From: Karalla daura
Lineage: Eukaryota; Chordata; Actinopteri; Chaetodontiformes; Leiognathidae
Direction: 5' to 3'
NCBI GenBank assembly: GCA_029224185.1
Contig: CM055196.1
Span: 24,080,673 to 24,144,672, forward strand
DNA length: 64,000 nucleotides
The notes under the pieces were generated by a model that worked only from the letters and a program-made list of their open reading frames with translations, did not search any database and was not told the DNA's origin. Position 1 is the first letter of the stretch. Every line of letters begins with the position of its first letter. Of this stretch, positions 54,606 through 64,000 are shown in pieces. Both the position numbers and the translations under genes were made by a program.

Positions 54606-55289
54606 AGAGAGGGGGGTGCAGCTTGTTTGCTGTGCTGTGTTTTGTTTCTGCTGAGTCGACTAGAATTTGGCAGCGCTCACTCTTTCTCTCAGCGTTTGAC
54701 CTTCACGACCCCCCACCGACATCCCTGCCCGAAACAACATAATAAAGCAAACACAAATAAAAAGCACGAGTAGAGACAGTGACACACCCCCCCCATCCCT
54801 CCCTACCCCCCCCCACCCCCACTCCACCCAGATTCACATGTGGAGGTGACGAGCTCTCACGGTCACACTAAGACTGGAAGGAATTTCAATTGGAACAGGA
54901 AACAGAGACGAAGCTTTGCAAAAAACAGTGAAGAATAATAAAAAAACTAGAGAACACAAACAAAACAACTACATCCCTATCCCCTCCCTCGAGATTGACT
55001 CTTTGATTTCCTGTGCCCACCCATTGTTTGGTTTCACTGGAGAGGGAAGTAGAAATCAGCTGGTGGAAAAGGGCGGAGTGTGTGTGAGTGTGTGTGTGAG
55101 TGTGTGTGTATGTGAGTGTGTGAGTGTGTGAGAGAGACCACGCCCCTTCTCTTCTGGAAAAGTCTCCCCTCTCGTTTTCCAGAGGTCCATTTTGTTCTTG
55201 TTTACAGCCCTCCCGTCCTCCCTCCCCCTCTCCTCCTCCTCCTTCTCCTCCTTCTCCTCCTCCTCCTCCTCTTCGTCAGGGTGCCAGGG

Positions 55290-55631
55290 CTACACCTCCT
55301 TGGTCATGCGGATGCGGATGCTGCTCAGACACTTGCCCATGGCCTCGAACAGCGGGTCGCAGAAGGTGTGCACGCAGATGGAGTAGACGCGGCTGACGCA
55401 GTGGATCTCGATCAGGTAGCTCTTGATGCAGGGCACCACGGCCCAGATGTGGATGAAGGACAGGATGGCGAAGAAGATTCCCCAGACCAGCGCCAGGGGG
55501 ATGCCCACCAGCGCCGTCAGCAGCCGGTAGCACCAGTACTTGGTGACGGTGAAGGTGGTGAAGCTGGCTTTCCACACGCCGTCGAAGCTGTAGGTGCCCG
55601 CAGGCTCAGCGATCACATCCTCAAAGTCCAC
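55290..55631 (-). CDS. cav1: cav1 exon 3: scaffolding domain, membrane hairpin, C-terminus, stop
   Basis: 342 nt including TAG, identical in length to the human exon, encoding residues 68-180. It reads VDFEDVIAEPAGTYSFDG and ends MTKEV. The acceptor is CTCCTCCTCCAG|GTG. It contains the scaffolding domain, the intramembrane hairpin and the three conserved palmitoylation cysteines, plus further Cys at 101, 153 and 168 not all present in the mammalian protein. Confidence 0.98.
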   Translation of the reverse strand: MDFEDVIAEPAGTYSFDGVWKASFTTFTVTKYWCYRLLTALVGIPLALVWGIFFAILSFIHIWAVVPCIKSYLIEIHCVSRVYSICVHTFCDPLFEAMGKCLSSIRIRMTKEV

Positions 55632-58600
55632 CTGGAGGAGGAGGAGAAAGAGGAGGCGGAGGAAGAAGAGTGTGTTAACTTAGGTGGCAGGGTCAACCAT
55701 CACCATCCAATCATCAGCACCGCCATCACCAATGTCCCACCTGACCTTCTCTTACCTTACTGTGCTACTTGAGAGTAGCCATATAGCTCGTGTTAGGTTT
55801 ACATAGCTGTCTGCTTAGCTTGGTAGCTAGCTAGGTTGCTAGCTAGCTATCTCAGCTCTGTAAGCTTCTGGGCCTGGAAGCCAATAGGCGTGTCATGTCT
55901 GTGTGTGTGTGTGTGTGTGTGTGTTTTTCCATGTGTGTATTTGCAGTTATCATCTCAGGGCGTGGTGGTGGTGTGTGTAGACTACCAGTCGCTCTCGACT
56001 TTATTGTTTTATTATTCAATTATTCATTGCTTGTTTAGATCCCTTCCACCCTATCCGTACAGGTACGTATCAGATGGACTGATGCATATACATGCGTATG
56101 CAATACGGTATTTTTTTGAACTGGGAAAATCTGAAAATGCTGCCAACACCCAATGTGATGTCACAGGCCCACCTCTTTAGTTGGTATCCATGGCAACCAC
56201 AGCTGGACGCAACACAACAACAACAATAATGATGGACTTTGAGTGTAATGTTCCCAAAGGCACACACAGGTCTGGCACATGAACAGGAAGTGAAGCGTTT
56301 TGAGTCGTTCTCAGTGAATCTGTGTTGATGCAGATATTTCTAGAAATGTTTCTGGGTTTTCAAAAAATGTAATCTGTAATCCGTGAGTTTCTCAATCTGT
56401 GAGTATGGGATGCTACTGTGGTCTTTAGTTAACGCGCACTCAACCCTGTATATAAAACTCTACAGATATAGTAAACAGAACATTGCAGTTTTATCAAAAC
56501 TTATTTAATCTTCTTCAAGTGCTCTGCCTGCACACATTCATCAGAACTCAGCTTGAGTTTCTCAGACTGAAGAAGAGACAGAAGAGATAAAAATCAAGCA
56601 AACGGACGCTTTACAATTTCACAAACACAGTCCTTGTTAACGGTTAATCTAATTCTCCAGTACATGACACGGAGCAGAGAAGTCCTCTATCGGCACTGTG
56701 AGTAATCTATCAAGTTCAGGAAAAATTTGTCCCAATCAAATCAAAAAGATGAGTCAGACCACGATGGATGTGATCGGAGGCTCCATCACTCAGATTTATT
56801 GCTTTTGTCTGGATTCGTTGTTACTTTGAGGAGTGAAAAACAACTCACAGCTGTGGCACCTGAAGGTGGCGCTACCGAGCTGCTTCCACTCCCCGTTCAG
56901 CCCTGTCTGTTCACTGAGGCGGAGGCTTACATCACAGCCTCGCAGTGACTGGTACAGTCTACACACACCCGCACCACGCCCTCATGATAGCTCCAAACAC
57001 ACACACGGATACACACACACACACGGATACACACATGCTGGCTAGCTAGCTCGCTGGATGCAACAGTAAAATCCTGGGCATAGAGTAACAGGTACAGGTG
57101 TGTCTCCAACAGAAACTCTAAATTCTTCATCACCTGCTCCACCACACACACACACACACACACACACCCATCAGTTCCTGGACTAGACTGGAACATGTCA
57201 CAATGTGTGTCCAGTGCAGGCACAGCCAACATTTTCGCTGCCAATAGTTCCTTGGTGACTAGTGAGGATGATATCAGTAAGTCATGCAGATGTTATCCAC
57301 TGTCACTGAGGTCATGTCAGTGCCCTGGTGGCTCTGCCGGGGTGTCAGCGCTGCTCACAGCCTGGAGCTCGCCTCAGTGGAGCCTGAGTCCTGGACCAGT
57401 GGAATGTGGCAGGACTGTGTCACTCTCTTTCCTTTCCTACCCTTTCTCTCTTCTCCTGACTCCCTTCCCTTCCCTTCTTCCTCTTTCCTTCTCTCTCTAT
57501 GGTCATGAGGACTAACATGTCAGACCCCGGTCCCCCCTGGAGTCTTGGTGCTTCCTCCCCTCCAGAATCCTTCCTGGATCTATCCTGGATCCTGGAGCCT
57601 CATTGTGGCCCTGCCTCCACCTACTGCTGCTACTGTGTTCCTGCTCCATCAGGCTCCACTGGACTCAGGATCTTTAGCACGAACCTGACCAATCTCATAT
57701 AAGTGCTGCTTCTGTCCTACATAGACACACTCCTATTGCAGGTAACTGCCACTGAGATGGTTCTGCCCAAGGTTTTCTCACTGTTTTTTACTCATTTAGT
57801 TTTGTTGGGCTCTGCTCTGTATATATTACATGTTGTTTTGTTCATGTTAAGTATCTTGAGATAACGTTACTGTATGAACTGGCACTTGAAATAAAATGTT
57901 AAGTTGAAGTTGAAAGCTTCTCTGAGCCTGGTTCATGATGAACTCACACAGCTGAGAGCTGATGAGCTCATTTTCATGTTACAGCATAAATGTGATCTTA
58001 GACCAGGCACCAGTAAGAAAACAAAGACAGGGATGTAAATGTCTGTGTTTGGATAGAGATCATTGTCATCATTTTAAAATAAACCTACAAAACACATGAA
58101 AATATGTTTACTATTAAAGTGGCAATATAGTTTCTGTTCCTGCAGTCATTTCAACATGAAGCAGGAGTCAGCTGGATTATTTTATCTGTCTGAGGACAAG
58201 GGACCGCTCATATTTAACATCCTGCTTTTGTTTAATGGCTGCTAAACACGTAATAACAATACTGTAAATCAATGTGAAACGTGGTGGTTTTATGAGGGGG
58301 GTTTGTGCAAAGTCAGGATGGCTTATCTCACTTGTCCTGCTCACATCCCCCTTGACTCTTTCACTCCTTGTCTGCAAGTCCGACTAGTCACATGTGACCA
58401 ATTATCCTCAGCTCGAACAACAATAGTATGTCGGGCATTAAGTTGAGCAGCTGTCCTGCAACATCTCGTTGACTGCAACGATCTCCCCCAATACAACACA
58501 CATTAGAGCTCACTTCCATGCGTCCATTCATGATGTCGGAATGAATGCCAGCTTTTTCCTCTCCCTCTCTTGGATGAGGCTGTATTAGGAGTGTGCAGCT

Positions 58601-61118
58601 TTGGTCCAGTCCTTTGACTCGGAGCTGCATCGAGCTCCTCACGCAGCACTGGCTCCAACTGGCGGAGCTCTCTCGCCTTCTAATCCCCTAAATCTGACTG
58701 TAACCACTAAAACCGGCGCAGCGTCCATTTACTTTTTCCACAGCTACAAATTTGAAAGTGGACTCACTCTGCTCTGCTCCAGTTTCCAGAAGTTCGCTGG
58801 GACTAAATGAAGGCTTTCTGCAGTGGTACAGTGGAGGCCTTTCCACGTTATATTTAACTTTTTACTTCTCTGATTTCTTCACTGTTTGCAACAGCACGAG
58901 GGAAATCAACAGCATTTCCTGTTTGGCGTGACCCGCTCTTTAAAAAGAACCATCATCTGAGTCACCATTTCTTTGGTATTTGAGCTTATATAGAAGTTTT
59001 CATTTTATTATGATGCCTTTTCCCAAATTTCCCAAAGGGAACCTCCTCAAGGGATCAACAAATCCATCTTTCCTCCATTAGGAATTCAGCCTGAATGACA
59101 CAGTTTTCCATGTGCTACACACACGTCTGACCAGAAGTGAAATTCAAGTCCTCACGAGTCCTCAAGAGTTCGATGTTACTGAATGATGAACTTCAACTGT
59201 GATGATCAAACAAAGAAGAACTAAAAACTTTGTGCTGCCCAATCAGAGGTCTGACATGCAACAATAGTGTCTTGGGGGAAAGCATGTGACTGGTTGTCGG
59301 GGCAACCTTATTATTGAGTAAATAAGGCGATGAGCTATTTCAAGAGCTCTATCTTCAGGCTGTCAACTGTGCTTGAACAGACAAAGTGTGGAGCGCAGGC
59401 GGAGGTCAGGAGGACGCAGCGGTAATGGACTCTCTGCTGGTTCGAGTGCTTCAGTCGTCAGGGGAAATGTTTGCTTTGGTTCAGGACGCAGATTAGACAG
59501 ATTGACGTGTGTGTGCCTTCTGTTTTAATGAACCTGCTCTGTTATGCAGGAGTATTGAAGAGGCCAACAGCTCTGAAGGCAAATTAACAGATTATCTTGT
59601 CTGCATTTCCCTGTGATCACAAAACACACTTGGATATAATTATACTTAAGTCTCTGCTGAATATTTGATCAACTGTAATAGATCTGTGGGAAAAGTTAAA
59701 GTTCTCTGTGATCAGACCTCTCTTTTGCATATTCTTCTGAGGCACAGCCACAGTTTAGCGACATTTGCATCCATTGTTGGATGAAAACAAATCGACTTGC
59801 AGTACGTTTGACCTCCAGCAGATGAGTCCTTCTCCTCATGACACACAGAAACTGGAGGTGTGAGATCCTCACCCAGCACCTCAGATCAGACCAGAGGTCG
59901 AATCAATCGATCGCCCCCTCCTGTCTGACCTGCGGGGCTTCAGATCCACTGTCAGGATAAACCTTCTCTGGGTCTGGAGTCTTTTGCAACACTGACGTCA
60001 CCTCTGTGCTATAAAAAGCCCCCTAAACTCCCCAGAGGCATAAACTCAGTCTTCGCTCACACATGCACTGCAGTGAAAGGAACGTATTTGATGTGGCCAG
60101 GTGATTGAGCCCAGCTGCAGAAGCTACAGGAGAGCAGCCGAGCCCCCTTTGATTACATCAAGACTCAGTGTGCTGTGTCTGGGTGTGTGTGTGTGTGTGT
60201 GTGGTGGCCGTGCTGGGAGGGATTCCCTGCTTGTGCTTCTCGCTGCAGCGCAGCAAACACACGCTTCGTCTTGGCAGAACCGCCTGACTGGCCTCAGAGC
60301 ACCTCGGAAGCTGCGCGCTGTAAAATGCACGGCTTTTACTGTGAAACCCGGAGGGAGGCAGAGCGCAGCTTTGGTATGTCTGTGCATGTGTCACAGGTTC
60401 CTCCACATACCGCTCTTAAAGCTGTTTCCAGCACTGAGGTGTATTCAGATGAGCAGATGTTAAAAAATCCTGATCTAGAGAAAAAGTCCTGCACTCATAA
60501 CTTTTGTTAAAGTGTTGTGTGTAGTTTTCTCTCCTAGCAGCAGCTCATTAAAAATATCTCACATTGTTTGGGTTGTTGAACTTTTAGAGCAGGAATGTTC
60601 TGTGCTTTAGATGCTCATTATTCTGTACAGCTGCAGCTGTGAAAGGGTCGTAACATTAAGCTGCTTAGATTGAGTGAAAGCTCCATTTACTTAAGTAAAT
60701 GTATATCTACGTCCCCCAGCACTGGCTCATTTACAGCAGAGATGGCTTTCACAGTGGAGCACATGTGATTCCAGATCGTTTCAACGGCGTCTGATTGGAG
60801 CGGGGTGGGTCGATCCTGAAGCTGGATTCTATTCTGAGACTGGAAGGAGACTCTGACTCACGGTCACAATGGAGGAGGACTGGGAGGGAGAGAGCAGTGG
60901 AGGGGAGAGCGGAGAGCAGAGACAGAGCCTGAAGTTCATAAATTCTTACATAACATTCCCCAAAACATTTGAAAATAGGGATGGAAACGTCGGGGGTGAA
61001 CCTGCAGCTCCCGGGAATGACACATGTGCAGCCCAGATATCCAACATATGGCTCCTCACATGCAGTGTGTTATTTGTGCTTTTCTCCTCATGCCACACTT
61101 TCAGTGACCATTCACTCT

Positions 61119-61195
<77 letters not shown>

Positions 61196-63112
61196 AGCAG
61201 TAGCAGTGATACTGTCACTCTGGATTTGGGCTCGGACAGCTGCCAGCCAAACGGTCTGAGCTCCTGTGACGCAGCTGGAGATGCGTGGGGAGGGAGAGAA
61301 GGGAGGACTAGAATGGGAGGAAAGCAGGGAGGAGAGGTGGGGAAGGGTGAGGGATATCCCCCTCTGATTAACCAGCCACTTGGGTGTTTTCCTGTTTTAA
61401 CAAGGCAGAGTTCAGGCATTTCAAAGAGCACACCCTCCCGATCCATGACCCTGGGCTGCTCCTCAGCTGGAGACAGCGGGGGCAGCCGCTGCTCCCTGCA
61501 TCAGGTAGCTTTCTCCACTGACTCCTTCAAACCAAATAACCGCTCTCTATCCCAGCTGCACCCTGATCCTGATGGAAGGAATTCCACTTTCCAAACAGTG
61601 AGGACTGTGGGAAGCGTGTGTTCCAACAACAGGAAATGTGTAATGTTTCTCAAGCCTTTGCCTGTGCGTAAAGAGCAGATATCAACAGTCCCTGTCCATT
61701 GTAGAGCATCACTGAGCTACGGCAGCTCTGTTCAGTCGCTCTCTTCCTAATAGGGGAAAGTCAGTGAAGGGGAACCCTGCAGGAGAACCCTCCTGGAGGC
61801 GCAGCTCAGTGCGCACGGCTGAAGTGCGCCTCTGACGCACGCACTGTGCCAGCGGCTGCCGCAGATCGGCGCCGTTTCCCGCAGTTTAATTCAGCGGCGC
61901 TCGGTGACCTGAAGCGGAGTGCAAACTCCGCGACAGGTTCTCAGGTGGAGGTGTGGTTGAAAAAGCAGCACACTTCACCTCCCCCAAAATGCAAAGTCTG
62001 AAGCAGTGACTCACCTTGACCACGTCGTCGTTGATGCGCTTTGGGTCCCTGTTGACCAGGTCGATCTCTTTAGTGTGAATGTCCTCCATCGTCTTCTCGT
62101 TCAGGCTGTCGTTGTCCATTTCTTTGTTGTTGGGTTTGTAAATGTTCCCTTGCTTTCGGATGAACGGAGAGTGCGGGTACTCCTGTCAGGAGCCGGAGGA
62201 GGCAGAGAGAGAGAAGGAGACGAGGAGTGAGGAGGAGGAGGAGGAGGAGGAGGGACAGTGTGTGCGCGCAGAGAGAGAGAGCGAGAGAGAGTGGAGCTGA
62301 GAGGAACCAGCCTGCCCCACCGACAGGGATGGGTTCATATGAATAGAGTGAAGCACCACACCCCTCCATCCAGCCGCAAGGGGTCCTCACCACCCGGGCA
62401 GAAACACAGCACGTTGATCCAACATGTACAAGATCCAGCATTCCCTGCGTGCGCATGGCAACGCTGTCAAACATGCGTAAACGCGGAAATTCCAACTGTT
62501 AACAACATCTATGTCTGCATCTTTCATTCATTTATATGTGATAAGATGGGGGAATTGACGGGCTTCAAGTAGATCTGAGGTCTGACTGGTGGATGAATGG
62601 AGATATTTGCGCAAAACGTTAAATAAAGTGCGTAGTGCGTAAATGCGGATGTTTCGCTTCACTGTCCGCAGTGTTCTCTGTTAGACACACAAACACATGG
62701 ATTCATCAGGTTGTTTTACAGCATCAACACAATTCATGGTTCAAATCTTGTATATGAAGAATAAAAGCCTGCGGGCTTTTCTCTCCTGTGCGCTTTTACG
62801 CACGCAGCCGCTCATGCGTAAAAGCCACAATCGGCTTTTAGCACGCTAAAAATCTCTCACCTACACACTAATGTAGACTCAATGATCTATCACATTCCCT
62901 CAGAGTGTGTGGGAGACGCGTTAAAGCCCAGGTGCCAGAAAAATAAAGACAGAACGTGAGGAAGAAAAAAAGAAGCGCTCCAAACTGCGTAAAAGTACAG
63001 AACAATCAGCCCAGAAGAAAAAGTCAGTGTCAGCTGAAAACATGTGGAGCCAGGTGAACATGGGAGCCGTATACTGTACCTCCTCTGTGTCTCCTTCCTT
63101 CAGTCCTGTCAT
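55290..63112 (-). CDS. cav1: Caveolin-1
   Basis: Integral membrane scaffold of caveolae, embedded in the inner leaflet and binding cholesterol. Coding exons 63112-63080, 62182-62015 and 55631-55290 join in phase 0 to give 180 residues plus a TAG stop, against 178 in human. Visible features are: a Src-site-like Tyr at 13 (EYPHSPFIR); Met33 at the position of the human beta-isoform start; the caveolin signature FEDVIAEP at 70-77; and the scaffolding domain at 84-103 (DGVWKASFTTFTVTKYW...). The hydrophobic hairpin lies at about 104-136 with Pro112. Cysteines at 135, 145 and 158 match the palmitoylated cysteines of human caveolin-1. All three introns sides are GT-AG. The gene lies head-to-tail upstream of met, the conserved vertebrate order. 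Confidence 0.98.
57505..57915 (+). mobile_element. Interspersed repeat of teleost type, boundaries approximate
   Basis: The text CTGCCACTGAGATGGTTCTG, then TTTTGTTGGGCTCTG, then AAGTATCTTGAGATAACGTT, ending in AAATAAAATGTTAAGTTGAAG, closely resembles the 3' part of a repeat common in fish genomes, whose end reads CTTGAGATAAC...ATAAAATTGAATTGA. I cannot name the family with certainty. The 5' limit is a guess. Confidence 0.55.
61120..61194. repeat. (ATCT)n microsatellite
   Basis: About 19 tetranucleotide units in cav1 intron 2. Read in frame on the plus strand it encodes repeated Leu-Ser-Ile-Tyr, which produces a false long ORF. Confidence 0.97.
62015..62182 (-). CDS. cav1: cav1 exon 2
   Basis: 168 nt, phase 0 both ends, encoding residues 12-67. 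It reads EYPHSPFIRKQGNIYKPNNK and ends RDPKRINDDVVK, matching human ...IREQGNIYKPNNK...RDPKHLNDDVVK. The acceptor is GGCTCCTGACAG|GAG and the donor is AAG|GTGAGT. An internal ATG at 62119 (Met33) corresponds to the start of the shorter beta isoform. Confidence 0.98.
62183..63079 (-). other. cav1: cav1 intron 1
   Basis: 897-bp intron with a GGA/GAGA-rich tract at 62195-62295. Nothing else is recognised. Confidence 0.85.
63080..63112 (-). CDS. cav1: cav1 exon 1: first eleven codons
   Basis: 33 coding nt, MTGLKEGDTEE, ending in phase 0 at GAG|GTACAG and joining exon 2 at GAG-TAC. The human first exon likewise encodes only ten residues. The start ATG is in context AACATGA. The 5'UTR must lie just upstream but its limit is not visible. 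Confidence 0.92.
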
Positions 63113-63407
63113 GTTGTGCCACCGTTGGAGCAGATCAGCAGCAGAAACAGCGCAGGAAGCGACTGGGAGGCGTGGAGAGAGAGGGAGAGAGAGAACGAGA
63201 GAGAGAGAGAGGGTGAGACAGAGTGAGAGGACCCTGCTCTGCGGTGCTCTTCTTTGAGACCTGAGCTGTGATCTAATTCCTGCCCTGCTCTGGAACGTGA
63301 CTGGAATTTAATGCTGGTGTCGTGAGTGAGAGGGGAAACCTTCCAGTGGTGCCCTCAGAGAGAGAGAGAGGGAGAGAGAGAGAGAGAGAGGAGGAGGAGG
63401 GGGTCAC
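63113..63407 (-). promoter_or_regulatory. cav1: cav1 5' flank / 5'UTR with purine-pyrimidine tracts
   Basis: Just upstream of the cav1 ATG lie two GA-rich tracts (63174-63215 and 63357-63400), which are CT-rich on the transcribed strand. No TATA box is seen here. It presumably contains the 5'UTR and core promoter; the boundary between them cannot be drawn. Confidence 0.4.
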
Positions 63408-63467
63408 CTGTGCACAGAGAGCAGAGAGAGCCACCAGCACCAGGAGGAGAGGAGAGACTGACTCCAT
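63408..63467 (-). other. Candidate signal-peptide mini-exon upstream of cav1
   Basis: An ATG in good context (GAGATGG) opens 20 codons with an N-terminal MESVSP, a hydrophobic LLLVLVAL core and a small-residue ALCAQ end, a textbook signal peptide. It ends exactly at CAG|GTGACC, a usable splice donor in phase 0. Read on without splicing, it becomes Ser/Leu low-complexity and stops after 65 codons. It could be the first exon of an unknown secreted product, an alternative first exon of cav1, or chance. I do not recognise the gene. Confidence 0.25.
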
Positions 63468-64000
63468 CTCACTGCACAGGCGTGGAACTATTTTATTTGT
63501 GGATTGAGACTCGTATAAAAGCGCTTTTGTGCAGTAAAACGCGGGCGTTCATTGATCCCCCCCTACACACACACACACACACACACACACTCCGCACCCA
63601 CCACTCCACACCTACCCCTCCACACCTATCCCACAGAATGAACGTTTATATATTTTTGTACTTTGTAAATATTTTACATAGTGGATATATCACCATGCAG
63701 GCCGTCTTAGTCGACAATAACATTATGTATATTGCTGATAATTACTGACAATTATTAAAGTTTATGGCTAATAACACACAAATAAAAAGTGTTTTTTTCA
63801 TGCCTGTGATTTTAAACCTGATTCTCTGTTTATTCTAATCACTGAATGAGAGTATGACTTCATTTCTTTCCAGCAGTTCCAGTTTTTGAGACGTGTCATA
63901 TGTCATACATGACGAATGCAGTATGTTTATACCTGTATATGTGTATATACAGTCTATGACAAATGGCATATACAAACGCCATGTATATGACCATTTTATT
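63468..64000. other. Upstream flank of cav1
   Basis: No gene is recognised. Present are a plus-strand TATAAAAG at 63514-63521, (CA)n at 63566-63590, an AT-rich segment with a 36-codon plus-strand frame from 63639, polyadenylation-like ATTAAA and AATAAA near 63755 and 63780, and short palindromic ATATAC words at 63930-63990. cav2, expected upstream of cav1 in vertebrates, is not within the window. Confidence 0.6.

Larger units (their letters stand above)
53620..55289 (-). other. cav1: cav1 3' untranslated region
   Basis: Sequence from the stop codon to just past the first convincing polyadenylation signal on the minus strand. It contains pyrimidine-rich sequence just after the stop, C-runs opposite plus-strand G-runs at 54565-54602, and GT/AT-rich sequence at its end. 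A chance open frame of 202 codons at 54361-53753 is not regarded as coding. The length of about 1.7 kb is plausible for a caveolin-1 mRNA. Confidence 0.65.
55632..62014 (-). other. cav1: cav1 intron 2
   Basis: 6.4-kb intron. It holds an AGCT-rich palindromic patch at 55815-55850, (GT)n at 55900-55924, (CA)n near 57143-57166, an interspersed repeat at about 57505-57915, (GT)n at 60184-60202, (ATCT)n at 61120-61194 and a CpG-dense patch at about 61795-61945. A 293-codon plus-strand frame at 60869-61750 runs through the ATCT tract and is discussed as a finding. Confidence 0.85.

Noticed and set aside
55116..55772. 218-codon plus-strand frame
   Set aside because: It is antisense to cav1 exon 3 and starts in CT-rich simple sequence.
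63468..64000. cav2 coding sequence
   Set aside because: Expected near cav1 from vertebrate synteny, but no caveolin motif is found in this stretch on either strand.

Overview
This window is vertebrate genomic DNA, almost certainly from a ray-finned (teleost) fish. The evidence is split genes with GT-AG introns, dense (CA)n/(GT)n microsatellites, interspersed repeats of teleost type (two tRNA-derived SINE copies and a hAT-like MITE), TTAGGG-like short arrays, and two proteins recognisable by family knowledge and exon structure. No prokaryotic, phage or plasmid feature is present.

Both genes lie on the minus strand in the order cav1 - met, the conserved vertebrate CAV1-MET neighbourhood. cav1 (caveolin-1) is complete: three coding exons at 63112-63080, 62182-62015 and 55631-55290 encode 180 residues, followed by a 3'UTR of about 1.7 kb that ends near an ATTAAA signal at 53638-53643. 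An interval of about 10 kb follows with simple repeats and no recognisable gene. met (hepatocyte growth factor receptor) then starts with a non-coding first exon ending at 43080. It continues through ten coding exons (numbered 2 to 11 as in human) from 41624 to 383. These encode 865 residues: signal peptide, Sema domain with furin site, PSI domain and the IPT repeats up to the start of the fourth. The rest of the ectodomain, the transmembrane helix and the tyrosine kinase lie beyond coordinate 1.

Introns take up most of the window, intron 2 of met alone being 19.6 kb. They hold microsatellites, long G or C runs, minisatellites, SINEs, a MITE and several perfect inverted repeats, but no second gene I can support. 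Several splice sites are built from or abut simple repeats, most strikingly the exon 6 donor, which is the first unit of a (GT)n tract of about 120 bp.

Functionally the genes are linked by location more than by a shared pathway. Caveolin-1 scaffolds caveolae at the plasma membrane; Met is the HGF receptor. I found no convincing novel system. The most interesting leads are a signal-peptide-like mini-exon 350 bp upstream of cav1 that could splice in frame into cav1 exon 2, a possible small plus-strand transcription unit beside it, and the repeat-derived splice signals and furin site in met.
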